From: Acidobacteriaceae bacterium KBS 83 | GTDB taxonomy: Bacteria; Acidobacteriota; Terriglobia; Terriglobales; Acidobacteriaceae | Assembly (NCBI GenBank): GCA_000381585.1 | Contig: KB906740.1 | Location: forward strand, 1 to 64,000 | Reading direction: 5' to 3' | DNA length: 64,000 nucleotides | Shown here: in pieces, positions 46,215 through 55,981 of the stretch | Layout of the letters: each line of letters opens with the position of its first letter | How positions within the stretch are numbered: the stretch's first letter is position 1 | Translations under genes and position numbers: made by a program | Notes under the pieces: generated by a model | The model's input: only the letters and a program-made list of their open reading frames with translations | What the model was told of the DNA's origin: nothing | Database searches by the model: none

Positions 46215-47207
46215 TCAGTTCGTTCTTTCCACCCCGTTAACGACCTGCTGCAACAGCACGATATGGATGTTGACATGACGAGCCACGTCGGGCAGGAATT
46301 CAGTGATGAAGTTGTCGATGGGATCAGTGGCGATGGCGGTGAAGTAGCGTGCAACGCCGGCGTCCAAGCTCGTGTCCCGGCCGGGTACGTAAAGATTCCC
46401 GAGGCCGTTGCCGATTGCGGTGCCGATGAGGACCGAGTAGTTGGGCATGCCGTCGCCGTAGTCGCTCTGCGCCCACACCACCTGGGCGATGGCGTGAAAG
46501 GTGCGGCGAGTATACGAAGCATTTGGCATGCGGTGATAGTGGGGATCCTGATGAGTGATGGAGGGTATGAGAAAGGTGCCGAAGAACTGACCAACCGCGG
46601 TTTCACAGTAGGCAACGCCGAAGTTGCGGGCGAAGCCGGGAATTCCAGGACCGTAGTCCGAGTGTGGATCAGATGCCACGGAGATGGCAGAGAAGGCTGC
46701 GATCGTGGTGAAGTTGTAAGGGTCGATCGTATTGCGGAAGGCGAGGATGCCCTTTTGACGCGGTGTCAGAGGATGAACGCCGGAAACGGCGAAACGGTGG
46801 AAGTAGTCGACGCTCTTGGCACAGCTGATGTTGTCGGGAGCGGAGGTGGAAATGTCGGTCTGGCAGGGAGCGGGCAGCGAAGGAATGCTGGGATGCTCCT
46901 CTGGCGCCGGAGGAAGGCGCCGCTCCTCCGGGCTCACGGGCGGGAATCCGGGCTGCTGGTTAGACTGCTGCGGTGTATCGATGTTGGGAACGGGTGCATC
47001 CGGTAAAGCTTCATCGTCCATCGCCGTGACGGCAGGCAGGTCCGTTTCCAACGAGGAGTCGACGGATAGATCGACAGGCTGTGCCGGCGTCGGCACGAGA
47101 TCGGCGAGCGGGCTTCGCTGCGCGTTTGCGCAGCAGCAGGCAAGCCACGTCAGGCCGACCATCGTGGAGACCAGACGGGCCCATCTGCATGGCGGCCTGC
47201 CGTTCAT
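46215..47207 (-). CDS. Exported LPDAP-motif protein, paralogue A
   Basis: About 330 residues. A signal peptide (to about CCCANA-Q) leads into a Pro-rich stretch holding the motif DEALPDAPVPN. The conserved domain has LTPRQKGILAFRNTIDPYN, DYGPGIPGFARNFG, the block THQDPHYHRMP and GTAIGNGLGNLY. The glycine and aromatic pattern suggests an outer-membrane-associated protein. I prefer the ATG at 47207; an ATG 9 codons upstream is possible. The gene at 47287-48105 is a tandem paralogue 80 bp upstream. Function unknown. Confidence 0.72.
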   Translation of the reverse strand: MNGRPPCRWARLVSTMVGLTWLACCCANAQRSPLADLVPTPAQPVDLSVDSSLETDLPAVTAMDDEALPDAPVPNIDTPQQSNQQPGFPPVSPEERRLPPAPEEHPSIPSLPAPCQTDISTSAPDNISCAKSVDYFHRFAVSGVHPLTPRQKGILAFRNTIDPYNFTTIAAFSAISVASDPHSDYGPGIPGFARNFGVAYCETAVGQFFGTFLIPSITHQDPHYHRMPNASYTRRTFHAIAQVVWAQSDYGDGMPNYSVLIGTAIGNGLGNLYVPGRDTSLDAGVARYFTAIATDPIDNFITEFLPDVARHVNIHIVLLQQVVNGVERTN

Positions 47208-47286
47208 TGCCGGGATGCCTTCCCCCCTCCGCATAAGGACGATGGTCGCTGACGATTGGTCGCGCCGCTACTTACTAAGGTTTGCG

Positions 47287-48105
47287 CTAAGGTTTGCGAC
47301 GAAACGCCAGACGAAGTGCATCGGGCCCGAATTCCAGTAGCAGCTTACTGCCCATATCGCCGGCGACAGCAGTGCCGAAGCCTCGTGCGGCTATCGCGGC
47401 GGTTGCGCTTTCCTGCGGATAGTAGCTCATGGCGAGGAAGCTTCCGAAGGCGTGGCCGAGCAGTCCGGAGAAGCTTGGCCTCTCCTCGCCCTCGTCGTTG
47501 AGGCGGACGTATGTCTGCTTGACGGCGATCAGGCCGCGGTGCACGTACGGGCCGTGGCCAGTACGGTAGAAACGCGGGTCCTGGTGGAAGAGAGCGGTGA
47601 AGATCCCATCGCCGGAGACGCGGTCCGTTGCCTGACGCATCATGGTGAGGCCGAGACGCTCACCGAAGCCGCCCAAATCGCTTCCCGTATGCGGGTCCGC
47701 GTCGACCAACTGACCGTATCCTGCCGAGTACAGTCCGGGCAGGAGGACGGCCCAGCGTGTCTGCTCGTGGTACGCATAACGAAGCTTATCAGTCGCGGTA
47801 AATGGCGGCGCGTGCTGCCCCGGGTTGATGATCGTGTCGTTTTTGTTTGCGTAAAGAGGATAGGCGGGGCCAACGTGCAGACCGAGGAAGGTGTTGTCTT
47901 TGCCCCGGCCGGTCTTCTGTTCGGAGCTGGCGACTGACAGCGGCTGGGGTGCGTCGGGCAGGTTCTCCGCTGCTTCGTCCGCACGGGGTTGGTCTGCACG
48001 GCAGGAAGGCGCAAGCGGGAAAAGTGCGCATACTGCAAGAGCGAGGCAGGCGAACGCAGATAGCAAATGCAGGGGATGGCGGGAACTGGGGGAAAGACGG
48101 TGCAT
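47287..48105 (-). CDS. Exported LPDAP-motif protein, paralogue B
   Basis: A 272-residue protein with a signal peptide (about 1-37, ending PSCRA-D), then AENLPDAPQPLS and a domain that lines up with paralogue A: DPHTGSDLGGFGERLG against DPHSDYGPGIPGFARNFG, LFHQDPRFYR against ITHQDPHYHR, and LGHAFGSFLAMSYYP against IGTAIGNGLGNLYVP. It is first in a likely two-gene unit with paralogue A. Predicted envelope protein; function unknown. No clear ribosome site at 48105. Confidence 0.72.
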   Translation of the reverse strand: MHRLSPSSRHPLHLLSAFACLALAVCALFPLAPSCRADQPRADEAAENLPDAPQPLSVASSEQKTGRGKDNTFLGLHVGPAYPLYANKNDTIINPGQHAPPFTATDKLRYAYHEQTRWAVLLPGLYSAGYGQLVDADPHTGSDLGGFGERLGLTMMRQATDRVSGDGIFTALFHQDPRFYRTGHGPYVHRGLIAVKQTYVRLNDEGEERPSFSGLLGHAFGSFLAMSYYPQESATAAIAARGFGTAVAGDMGSKLLLEFGPDALRLAFRRKP

Positions 48106-48271
48106 CTGTATGTTGAGATGCGTGCTGACGGTCGAAACCGCTCACCAGGCCGCTCATCAACCTGCTCATTGGGGGTACGGCAGTAACAGAGAGGACACCT
48201 TTGGGTGTTGTGCGATTGACCGGGATCAACCTCGACGCGGAGACTGTACAGGGACACAGATGGGGTGATGT

Positions 48272-48559
48272 ATGCCAGAGACGACAACGCAGGGCGGCAG
48301 GACCACGTTTGAGAATTTCGGCCGCAGGGTGGATGCGCAGTTCGGCAAGGTCGGGCCGCGGATTGAAGACGAAGTGAAGCGCGTGATTTCGTATTTGAAC
48401 GACCAGGTAGTACCGCAGGTGCGGCAAAACTCATCTTCGGCGCTGCGCTGTGCGGCGGAACAACTGGGACGGCTGGCGGAGCACCTTGACCAGCGCGGTA
48501 ATGATCAGCGCAGTGGGTCAAGCGAGCGGCAGGCCGGAGAGAAACCGAGTGCCTCGTAA
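48272..48559 (+). CDS. Small hypothetical helical protein
   Basis: A 95-residue cytoplasmic protein without signal peptide. The core (about 12-75) is amphipathic helix (RRVDAQFGKVGPRIEDEVKR, ISYLNDQVVPQVRQ, CAAEQLGRLAEHLDQ); the C-terminus is Ser/Gly/Glu-rich. Its stop lies 11 bp inside the start of the RlpA gene, so the two are probably cotranscribed. No family was recognised. Confidence 0.62.
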   Translation: MPETTTQGGRTTFENFGRRVDAQFGKVGPRIEDEVKRVISYLNDQVVPQVRQNSSSALRCAAEQLGRLAEHLDQRGNDQRSGSSERQAGEKPSAS

Positions 48560-49364
48560 TGCGACGCGCTGCGCGACGGGCCGGCTAGTACCTGCGATAT
48601 TGTCCTTTCTCAGCCTGGGTCTGATGGCGGGCTGCCATCATCAGCCGGCGAGGGTCTATTCTCCGCCGCCGCCCGTGCTGCTTCCGCCATCGGGGCCCTC
48701 GAACACGGCACCGAATGCGGGAGCGCCGGCGATTGCAGGCGATGCTCCGATAGCGCCGACCACGACGAATCCGGGGATGACCAGCGCGGCGGACCTGGCG
48801 TTCGTTGCGAGCCATGCGCCTGTGTGGTCGGAGACCGGTACCGCAAGCTGGTACGGGCCACCCTACAACAAGCGGCGCGGAGCGAACGGACAGATCTTCG
48901 ACCAGGACGCAATGACCGCGGCGCATCGCACGCTGCCGCTGAATTCGCTGATCCGGGTTACGAATGTGCGGACCGGACAGCAGGCGGTGCTGCATGTGAC
49001 GGATCGCGGCCCTTTTGTGCCAGGGCGCGTGCTGGATCTTTCGAAGGCGTCAGCCAAGGCGCTCGGCTTGTATGTGGCGGGAACGGGGACGGTGCGCATC
49101 GATGTCTTCGCTGTGCCCGCACCGATCGAAACTGGCGGACGCTGGTGCGTGCAGATCGGCGCGTTCAAAGATGAGGATGAGGCAGAGAAACTACGCACGC
49201 ATCTGATCCGGAAGTATCAGACCGCGAATGTGATCGAATTCACCGGCCCGACGGGGCACTGGGTGCGCATTCGCCCCTTCCGCGATGATAAGGAACGCGC
49301 GGTGGCGATTGCGCACGAGCTGAAACCGAGCGAGGGCGAGGCCTACCTGGTGCGCCTGGACTGA
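48549..49364 (+). CDS. rlpA: RlpA-family lipoprotein with SPOR domain
   Basis: About 271 residues. Starting at the GTG at 48549 (GGAGAG about 8 nt upstream) gives a lipoprotein signal ending at the lipobox LMAGC. A Pro/Ala-rich linker follows, then the double-psi beta-barrel RlpA domain (TGTASWYGPPYNKRRGANG, MTAAHRTLPLNSLIRVTN, VTDRGPFVPGRVLDLSKASA) and a C-terminal SPOR domain (WCVQIGAFKDEDEAEKLRTH). RlpA proteins cut peptidoglycan strands stripped of peptides, at the septum; the acid and base residues of the domain appear present. The longer frame to 48450 has no signal peptide at its start. Confidence 0.9.
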   Translation: MPRNATRCATGRLVPAILSFLSLGLMAGCHHQPARVYSPPPPVLLPPSGPSNTAPNAGAPAIAGDAPIAPTTTNPGMTSAADLAFVASHAPVWSETGTASWYGPPYNKRRGANGQIFDQDAMTAAHRTLPLNSLIRVTNVRTGQQAVLHVTDRGPFVPGRVLDLSKASAKALGLYVAGTGTVRIDVFAVPAPIETGGRWCVQIGAFKDEDEAEKLRTHLIRKYQTANVIEFTGPTGHWVRIRPFRDDKERAVAIAHELKPSEGEAYLVRLD

Positions 49365-49570
49365 GGATCTGCCATCCAGGCAGACGCGCCGGTGGCGGGA
49401 CTGGCCGTCCGCGCGATTGCGCCTGCGGCGCGGGTTGTTGGGTTCGCTTCCTTTGGTTGCTCATGCGGGGCGGCTTCGACTTTGTGAATAGCAGATCTCT
49501 ACACTTCGCCGGACTCGCCTACGCGAGACGGTTGCGGGAGGGATGACGAGTGAGAGTCCGGACGGGCGCG

Positions 49571-52057
49571 CTACTCGGAGCGCAACGCGTCCACCGGATT
49601 GGCTGAAGCGGCGCGCTGTGCGGGCACGGCGCAGGCGATGAGCGAGAGCAGGATCATGGTGGCGATCGATCCGGTGAGGATGAGCGGATCGGTGGCACTC
49701 ACGTTGAACAACATGGAGCCGAGCAGCTTCGAGACTGCAAGTGCGCCGAGGAGTCCTGCGGCGCAGCCGATTGCGGCGAGCTTTGCGCCCGAGTTGAGGA
49801 CGAGGCGTACGATCTGACCGCGGCGCGAGCCGAGCGCCATGCGGATGGCCATCTCCTGCGCACGCATGGAGACGGTGAAGGCGATGACGGCATAGACGCC
49901 GATGGTGGCGAGCAGCAGCGCACCGACGGCGAAGACTGAGATAAGTGAGGTGTTGAAGCGACGCGGCGCTTCGCTCGAGGAGAGCTGCTGATCCATGGTC
50001 TGAATCTGCTGCAGGGCAAGGAGCGGATCGAGCCCGGCCACCGCGGAGCGCAACGAGTTGGTCATCTGCTCCGGCGGCAGCGTGGAGCGCAGAACAATGA
50101 ATCCGTTGAAGCCGCCCTGATCCGCGGGCGCGAACTGCCCGTACATACTTGTCATCTGTTGGGCGGCAGCGTAGACCTGCTCCTTGTCCGGAGCATCGAG
50201 CGCGTTCATTTTGGTGTTCTCTACGACGCCAACGATGGTGACCCAAGGGGTCTTCGCTTCCGGCGTACCTATCCGAAGCCGCCTGCCGATAGCGTCTCCC
50301 TTAGGCCAGAAGCGATTGGCCAGTTTCTGGTTCACCAACGCGACGAGCGGCGCACTTTGTTTGTCATCGGCGTTGAATAGCCGTCCCTGAATGAGGCGAA
50401 TGCCCATCGCCTGGAAGTACCTGCCTTCGCTGGCTGACCACGGAGCGACCTTCAACTGGCCGCCGGAAGGCTCGTGCGCCGTTTCATCCAAAACGTACGC
50501 GCTGCCGCCCTGGAATCCAGAGGCTGGCAGCACGTTGGTGATGCCCGCTGCGACAACACCGGGCATAGCCTGCAGACGTTCAAGCAGTGAGCGGTTAAAA
50601 GCATCGCTCGCGGTCGGGTTGGGATACTGCTGAGAGGGCAGGTTGTATCCGGCGACAAGTACATGATCGGCGCGGAAGCCGGGATTGACGTCGCGCATCT
50701 TCTGGAAGCTGCGCACGAGGGCTCCGGCGGCTGTCAGTAGAACGAGCGCGACAGCTATCTCAGTTACGACGAGCACGGAGCGGAGGCGTCCGTGGCTACC
50801 TCCGGCACTTCCTGTACGACCGCCTTCCTTCAGGTTTTCATTGACGCGCGTGCGAATTGCGGCGAATGCCGGCGCGAGCCCGCAGAGCGCACCAGTGAGG
50901 AGAGCAAGGACAAGCGCGAACAGGACGACGCCCGCGTCCAGGTGAATGCCCTCGATGCGCGGCATCGACTCCGGCAGAAGCGGCACGGTGATTTTGAGCG
51001 CAATCGCAGCGAGGAGAAGCCCGAGCACCCCTCCGGTCCCGCTAAGCAGAACGCCTTCCATAAGGGAGTTGCCTATGAGCGCGCGCGGCGAAGCGCCAAG
51101 CGCGAGCCGGACCGCCAGTTCCCGCCGCCGGCGAATGGCGCGGACGAGGAGCAGGCCCGCGACATTCAGGCAGGCGATGAGAAGTACCACGAGCACGGCA
51201 TAGGTAAGAAGGTGGACCAGCGGTTTGCCGGAGCCTACTACTGACTCCTTCAGCGATTTGACATGGGCAGTGATGTGAATCTGTTTGAACTCTGGAGGGA
51301 AGTTGCGCATGACCTCCCGTGCCACGCGGGCCGCATCCTGATTAGCTTGCTCTAAGCTGAGCCCGGGCTTGAGACGGCCAACCATGTTGTAGCCCCAGTT
51401 CGCCGCGCTGGTCGGAGATAGTTCATCCGGTGTGAAACTCATCGGTACCCAAACCTCGGATTGATTGAGACGACCGGCAACGAGTGGGAACTCGAAGTTG
51501 CGCGGCATGATGCCGATGACGACGTATGGCTTGCGGTCGAGCAGGATCTTGCTGCCGAGGATGCTGGGATCGCCATGGAAGCGGCTCTGCCAAATGTGAT
51601 AGCTGAGAACCGCGACGCTGGCGTGTCCATCGTCTTCCTGCTGCGTGAAGGCGCGGCCCATCAAGGGTGCGACACCTAGAGTGGGAAAAACGCCTCCCGT
51701 CATCCGCGTGGCGTTCACCATTACGGGTTCGCCGCGGCCGGACAGCTCATAGCTGAATCCCTGATAGCCGCCGAGAGAACTGAAGCTCGTGGTGTCATGC
51801 AGATATGTGCGTATCTCGGCTGCGGTGACGCCTGCATCATCGATCAGGCTTTCTGCGTTCAGGCTGTCGCTGATCCCGACGAGACCATCAGGATCGTGGA
51901 AGGGCAGCGGGCGTAGCAGGACGCCTTCCACGAGCGAGAAAATGGCGGTGGTGGCGCCGATGCCGAGCGCGAGCGTAAGCACGACCGTGAGCGCGAAACC
52001 GGGAGTGCGGCGCAACTGGCGCAGTGCGAGGCGCAGATTCAGCAACCAACCGTGCAT
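49571..52057 (-). CDS. MacB/FtsX-type permease of the acidobacterial duplicated orphan (ADOP) kind
   Basis: An 828-residue membrane protein. After [20 protein letters not shown] comes membrane helix 1 and a MacB-like periplasmic domain (about 60-235). An FtsX core with three helices follows (about 265-425), then a second MacB-like domain and a second FtsX core (about 700-828), ending [10 protein letters not shown]. No ATPase gene is next to it, which fits the orphan ADOP family, expanded in Acidobacteriota. Related MacB permeases do mechanotransmission for export of small molecules or lipoproteins. AAGGAG precedes the ATG at 52057. Transcription with other genes is not evident. Confidence 0.9.
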   Translation of the reverse strand: MHGWLLNLRLALRQLRRTPGFALTVVLTLALGIGATTAIFSLVEGVLLRPLPFHDPDGLVGISDSLNAESLIDDAGVTAAEIRTYLHDTTSFSSLGGYQGFSYELSGRGEPVMVNATRMTGGVFPTLGVAPLMGRAFTQQEDDGHASVAVLSYHIWQSRFHGDPSILGSKILLDRKPYVVIGIMPRNFEFPLVAGRLNQSEVWVPMSFTPDELSPTSAANWGYNMVGRLKPGLSLEQANQDAARVAREVMRNFPPEFKQIHITAHVKSLKESVVGSGKPLVHLLTYAVLVVLLIACLNVAGLLLVRAIRRRRELAVRLALGASPRALIGNSLMEGVLLSGTGGVLGLLLAAIALKITVPLLPESMPRIEGIHLDAGVVLFALVLALLTGALCGLAPAFAAIRTRVNENLKEGGRTGSAGGSHGRLRSVLVVTEIAVALVLLTAAGALVRSFQKMRDVNPGFRADHVLVAGYNLPSQQYPNPTASDAFNRSLLERLQAMPGVVAAGITNVLPASGFQGGSAYVLDETAHEPSGGQLKVAPWSASEGRYFQAMGIRLIQGRLFNADDKQSAPLVALVNQKLANRFWPKGDAIGRRLRIGTPEAKTPWVTIVGVVENTKMNALDAPDKEQVYAAAQQMTSMYGQFAPADQGGFNGFIVLRSTLPPEQMTNSLRSAVAGLDPLLALQQIQTMDQQLSSSEAPRRFNTSLISVFAVGALLLATIGVYAVIAFTVSMRAQEMAIRMALGSRRGQIVRLVLNSGAKLAAIGCAAGLLGALAVSKLLGSMLFNVSATDPLILTGSIATMILLSLIACAVPAQRAASANPVDALRSE

Positions 52058-52266
52058 GGTGGAGCTCCTTGAGTTCGTCACGGCCAGAGATGCAACTGGT
52101 CTGCCAAAGCCCAGGTCGCAAGTGCTTGAGCTAGCGTGGATTCGCCCCAAAACGGTGTTCGTAACCGCACAAGCGTGTCCGGATGCGGACGTGTGCGCGG
52201 TCGGCGCGAGCACCCAGGACCGGCTTTTATTGGTGCGTGAGAGCCGTCCCTTTGCTACAACGTGGC

Positions 52267-53583
52267 ATGCCATTTCGGATAGTTCTGCTGCTCTGCTGCG
52301 TTTTGTCCGCTATGCCGCTGGCTCCGATGGCGGGCGCAGAACAGGCTTATGAACCGGCACAGGCTCGCCCAACACAACAGGCAGACGGGCCGGCATACTC
52401 GCTGCCCGCGCCGAAACTGCAACGCGCGGAAGCGTTGGATCGTGATGAAAACTGGCTGTGGGCGATTGGGACGTTGTGGGCAGTTATTTCGCTGCTGCTG
52501 GTCCTCGGCCTCCGCTGGGCAGCCGGTTTCAGCCGGCTCGCCGCGCGGATCGCGAAGCCTCCCTGGGTGCAGGGGCTGATCTTTATTCCTCTCGTCGTGA
52601 TCCTTTTGCGGCTGCTTCACTTGCCGCTTGCGCTGGCTGGCCATCATATCGGCCTTGCCTATGGTCTCTCCATTGAGCGGTGGCCGGCGTGGTCGTGGGA
52701 TTGGACCAAGGGGCTATTGGTGAGCCTGGTCATCTCGACCCTGGTGGGCTCGCTGCTGTTCGCCATCGTGCGCCACGCGCCGCGAAGGTGGTGGCTGTGG
52801 TTCTGGCTGCTGTCGCTGCCGCTGATGCTGGCGGGTGTCTTTATCCAGCCTCTCATCATCGATCCGCTATTCAATCACTTCGAGCCACTCTCCAAGTCGC
52901 ACCCGGAACTGGTGACGCGGCTGGAACAGGTGGTGAAGCGTAGCGGTGAAAGCATCCCGCCGGATCACATGTTTCTGATGAAGGCGAGCGAGAAGACGAC
53001 GCAGCTGAACGCATACGTCACAGGCTTCGGCAGCTCGAAACGCGTCGTGGTGTGGGATACGTCGCTCAAAAAGTCATCGCCCGATGAGGTGTTGTTCATC
53101 TTCGGGCACGAGCTGGGTCACTATGTACTCGGCGATGTGGTGAATGGTTTGATGATTGGCGCTGCCGCGGCCTTGCTTGGTCTGTGGATAGCGTTCCATC
53201 TTACGCGCCGTCTGCTGTGTCGCTATGGCGAACGCTGGCAGATCGCGGGAGAGGACGACTGGAGCACGCTGGTTGTGCTGATGCTGGTCTTCACGGTGCT
53301 GACCATTGTGAGCGCGCCGATCGCCAACGCTGTTTCGAGGTACGTGGAGCATCGTGCCGATGTCTATGGGCAGGAGGTGATCCATGGAATCGTTGTCAAT
53401 CCGCAGGCGACCGCGGTGCAGAGTTTCCAGAGGCTCGGTGAGGAATCGCTGGATACACCCTACCCCAATCCGGGGATGGTTTTCTGGACGTACGACCATC
53501 CGCCGATTGCGAACCGTGCCGAATTTGCGCGCAATTATGACCCGTGGAAGCCGGGTGGGCATCCGCGATTTTTTGCGAAGTAG
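52267..53583 (+). CDS. M48-family (Ste24/CAAX-type) zinc metalloprotease
   Basis: About 438 residues. A signal-like N-terminus is followed by several membrane helices (about 65-85, 105-125, 155-180, 190-212), the [18 protein letters not shown] segment, the zinc site [12 protein letters not shown] (HExxH), two further helices and [12 protein letters not shown] with the third zinc ligand Glu. This order matches Ste24-type intramembrane-chamber proteases. It is likely an inner-membrane quality-control protease. The ATG at 52267 is a guess among several in-frame starts; no strong ribosome site is visible. Divergent from the ADOP permease. Confidence 0.88.
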   Translation: MPFRIVLLLCCVLSAMPLAPMAGAEQAYEPAQARPTQQADGPAYSLPAPKLQRAEALDRDENWLWAIGTLWAVISLLLVLGLRWAAGFSRLAARIAKPPWVQGLIFIPLVVILLRLLHLPLALAGHHIGLAYGLSIERWPAWSWDWTKGLLVSLVISTLVGSLLFAIVRHAPRRWWLWFWLLSLPLMLAGVFIQPLIIDPLFNHFEPLSKSHPELVTRLEQVVKRSGESIPPDHMFLMKASEKTTQLNAYVTGFGSSKRVVVWDTSLKKSSPDEVLFIFGHELGHYVLGDVVNGLMIGAAAALLGLWIAFHLTRRLLCRYGERWQIAGEDDWSTLVVLMLVFTVLTIVSAPIANAVSRYVEHRADVYGQEVIHGIVVNPQATAVQSFQRLGEESLDTPYPNPGMVFWTYDHPPIANRAEFARNYDPWKPGGHPRFFAK

Positions 53584-53603
53584 GCTGCGGTAATCTTGTC
53601 GCT

Positions 53604-53942
53604 ATGGATTGTCTGTTCTGCAAGATCGCCGCGGGAGAGATTCCGGCGAAGAAGCTCTATGAGGATGACGATGCTGTGGCCTTCGCGGACATTCATCCGC
53701 AGGCGCCGGTGCATGTGCTGCTGATCCCGCGCAAACATATCGCGTCGCTCGCTCACCTTTCTGCAGGCGATGAGAGGCTGCTGGGACATCTGCACGCGGT
53801 GGCGAAGAAGATTGCGGAAGAAAAAGGCCTGACGAAGGGTTTCCGGACGGTGATGAATACGGGCGAGGAAGGCGGGCAGACGGTCGATCACATGCATCTG
53901 CATCTGCTCGGTGGACGGTCGATGCACTGGCCGCCGGGTTAG
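53604..53942 (+). CDS. HIT-family (HinT-like) purine nucleoside phosphoramidase
   Basis: A 112-residue HIT protein. The N-terminal zinc-type CLFCKIAAGEIPAKKLYED, HVLLIPRKHIASL and the histidine triad VDHMHLHLLGGR are all present. HinT-like enzymes hydrolyse adenosine phosphoramidates and acyl-adenylates. It starts 20 bp after the M48 gene and may share its transcript. Its TAG stop codon (53940-53942) is formed by the end of a MITE-like repeat, so the ancestral C-terminus may have differed; the length is still normal for the family. Confidence 0.93.
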   Translation: MDCLFCKIAAGEIPAKKLYEDDDAVAFADIHPQAPVHVLLIPRKHIASLAHLSAGDERLLGHLHAVAKKIAEEKGLTKGFRTVMNTGEEGGQTVDHMHLHLLGGRSMHWPPG

Positions 53943-54057
53943 AGCATTTTCGGTAATAGTGTGTCCGGCGGAGATTCGCTCAATCTGGCTTTTCTTTTAA
54001 AAAAAAGCCACGATAACAGTCGTTGGACGGTCTTCACATATAGCGAAAAATGCTCTA
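53940..54057 (-). mobile_element. MITE-like element, copy 1
   Basis: A 118-bp element (114 bp without the flanking TA) with imperfect terminal inverted repeats, GAGCATTTTCGGTAATAGTG on one side and GAGCATTTTTCGCTATATGTG on the other, flanked by TA on both sides. The centre is a second inverted repeat (GGCTTTT/AAAAGCC). Its minus strand aligns with copy 2 at 63187-63300 in the ends and in two inner blocks. Its outer TAG trinucleotides are the stop codons of the HIT gene and of the convergent gene at 54055. Confidence 0.65.
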
Positions 54058-54897
54058 GCTTGTGCGCCGCGCGAATTTCAGGGCTGACCAGTCTTTGTCG
54101 ACCGCGCAGACTTTGTAGTCGACGAAGCCAAGAGCGAGGCCGGCATCGCGGACATCGTCCTGATTGAAATCCGCAGCGAGCGCGCTGGTCTGCTTGGGAT
54201 GCACGATCCATAGAGAAGCCTTTGGCGGCAAGGATGCGCGTGCCTGATCGAAGGCGCGCATGAGATCGAGGCGGCTTGCAACGGTGAAGAGCGCGAGGGT
54301 TGTTCCGGCGTCAATCCGGCGCTGACGGGTGGCGCCGTCCGGTACCGATGCGAGCAGCTCGTCAAGCCACTGATTCTCACTGCGATTGACTGAGACAATC
54401 GCGAAGTGAGTTTGCGGCTTGATGTCGAGCTTGCGTTCAAGTGTTCCGGGGCCGATGGCTTTGGGGAGTTCGCGCGAAGCTAGACGCGGCGGCTCGGGCT
54501 GAGCGATGGCGCGCTCGATCGCCGCTGCGACATCGTCCTCCCACGGCGTGAAGATGGCGTCGGAAATGGCGGCGCGGACGAGCTCGATCTTTGCCGGAAC
54601 ACCGCCCGCAAAGACCAGCCGCAGATGACTTGTGCTCTTGCTGGCGCGCAGGCTCAGGCCAAGCTCGCGGCCATGCGAGGGCAGCCGATCGAGGTCGATG
54701 ACGACGGCATCGGGTGACAGTTCGCGAAAGTATCGAACCATACCACCTGGGTTCTTGGCACCGCCGGCGTTTTCCGGTGGGTCCGCAATGACGTGATAGC
54801 CGGCACGGCGCAGGATGCGGACGCGTACTATCGCATCGGCTTCATTCCAGCAGATGAGGCGAATGGTCTTCTGCCTGAGGGACGATGGCCGCGGCAT
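54055..54897 (-). CDS. Receiver-like / DUF3052-like protein, function unknown
   Basis: About 280 residues without signal peptide. The N-terminal 120 residues look like a degenerate response-regulator receiver (IRLICWNEADAIVRVRILR, DAVVIDLDRLP, SHLRLVFAGGV, SDAIFTPW), keeping one acidic residue at the phosphoacceptor strand. The C-terminal part (about 180-280) ends LGFVDYKVCAVDKDWSALKF, resembling DUF3052. The ATG at 54897 is preferred because the upstream ATG at 54951 lies in the preceding gene's terminator. Its TAG stop is the end of a MITE-like repeat. Role unknown, possibly signalling without phosphorylation. Confidence 0.6.
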   Translation of the reverse strand: MPRPSSLRQKTIRLICWNEADAIVRVRILRRAGYHVIADPPENAGGAKNPGGMVRYFRELSPDAVVIDLDRLPSHGRELGLSLRASKSTSHLRLVFAGGVPAKIELVRAAISDAIFTPWEDDVAAAIERAIAQPEPPRLASRELPKAIGPGTLERKLDIKPQTHFAIVSVNRSENQWLDELLASVPDGATRQRRIDAGTTLALFTVASRLDLMRAFDQARASLPPKASLWIVHPKQTSALAADFNQDDVRDAGLALGFVDYKVCAVDKDWSALKFARRTS

Positions 54898-54936
54898 GGG
54901 CGTTTGATAGCACGCGAGGACGACGGCGGGAAAGCG

Positions 54937-54966
54937 AAAAGGCCCGCGCATGATGGCGGGCCTTTT
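54937..54966 (-). terminator. Rho-independent terminator
   Basis: A perfect 11-bp stem, AAAAGGCCCGC / GCGGGCCTTTT, with an 8-nt loop, 23 bp after the stop of the receiver-like gene at 54989-55981. On the minus strand it ends in TTTT. Confidence 0.85.
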
Positions 54967-54988
54967 GATGTGAACTGCAGAATTCGTT

Positions 54989-55981
54989 CTAGGCCTGGAT
55001 CGGCTGGAACTCGTCCTGTGCTTCTTCGATAGAGCCGTAGCGGCGCAGCATGCTGGGCAGGTTTTGCGAGAAGGTGGAGCGCGGCATCACCGTATCGCAA
55101 CCGGCTTCGACTGCCTTGCTCTTTAGCTCGCCCTGGATATGCGCGAGGAATCCAACGATGGACGTGCCGCGCTTGAGCTTGGCTTTGATCTTGGGAATCA
55201 GGGTAAGGGGCTTGGCGTTCGTGTTGTTCAGGTCGAAGAGGATGAGGGCGGGGCGGTCTTCCTCCCTGGTCTCGGTCAGCTTCGCGATGACGTCCTTCTC
55301 CGGCTTGAGGAACGCGACCTTGATGCCCAGCTTCTTCGAGACTTCCTGAATCTTGGCCAAGATGAAGAGGTCGTCGATGAAGCAGTAGATCCGCGTCGGC
55401 GCATCTTCGCGCATGGGAACCGGCTGAACATAATCGGTTTCCGAGTAGAACCCACTGTGGGGCATGCCACGGAAATCGCCATTCTGCGAGTGAGTCACAG
55501 GGTCGGCCACATTGCCGTTGGGTCCGCCGCGATAGCTGTGGTCCATGGGCCCGACGAAGACCTGCTGACGGCGGCCTTTGTTCTTGCGACGTCCGCCCGC
55601 GTTTCCATTGCCATTGCCCGGCATGGGGCGGGGTCCGTTGGGGTTATAGCTGCCCTGATTGCCTGGGCTCTTCTGGAAGAAGCGTTTGCCCGACTTCTTG
55701 TTCTGCCCCTGATAATGGGGCGCGGGCGTCTGAGAGGATGTTCCGTTTGCCGATCCGGCACCGCCGGGGTTGCCATTCTGCGGCGGAGCGCCGTTCTGCT
55801 GGCCCTTTGCCTGGCCGCCTTTGTTCCGACGACGGCGGCGGCGGCGATGTCCCTGCCCCTGACCCTGCCCTTGTGGATGCTGTCCTTGCTGGTTCTGGCT
55901 CTGCGGCGCTCCATTTTGGGGCTGCGCCTGCACGGATCCCTGCGGCTCCGAGGCCGGGGACGGGTTTAGTTCTGTTGTCAT
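54989..55981 (-). CDS. Disordered Gln/Gly/Arg-rich protein with C-terminal receiver-like domain
   Basis: A 330-residue protein. Residues 1-185 are low complexity, rich in Gln, Gly, Asn and Pro, with a run of seven arginines (HRRRRRRRNKGG) and other basic clusters (NKKSGKRFF, GGRRKNKGRRQQ), which suggests nucleic-acid binding. Residues 195-325 have a receiver-like alpha/beta pattern: IYCFIDDLFILAKI, PALILFDLNN, IVGFLAH and DTVMPRSTFSQNLPSMLRRYG. The acidic pair and central Asp are present, but the conserved Lys of true receivers appears as Arg. Terminated by its own hairpin. Function unknown. Confidence 0.72.
   Translation of the reverse strand: MTTELNPSPASEPQGSVQAQPQNGAPQSQNQQGQHPQGQGQGQGHRRRRRRRNKGGQAKGQQNGAPPQNGNPGGAGSANGTSSQTPAPHYQGQNKKSGKRFFQKSPGNQGSYNPNGPRPMPGNGNGNAGGRRKNKGRRQQVFVGPMDHSYRGGPNGNVADPVTHSQNGDFRGMPHSGFYSETDYVQPVPMREDAPTRIYCFIDDLFILAKIQEVSKKLGIKVAFLKPEKDVIAKLTETREEDRPALILFDLNNTNAKPLTLIPKIKAKLKRGTSIVGFLAHIQGELKSKAVEAGCDTVMPRSTFSQNLPSMLRRYGSIEEAQDEFQPIQA

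Noticed and set aside
49571-53942. ADOP permease, M48 protease and HIT protein as one functional cluster
   Set aside because: The permease is divergent from the other two and such permeases are scattered through acidobacterial genomes; position alone does not support a joint role.
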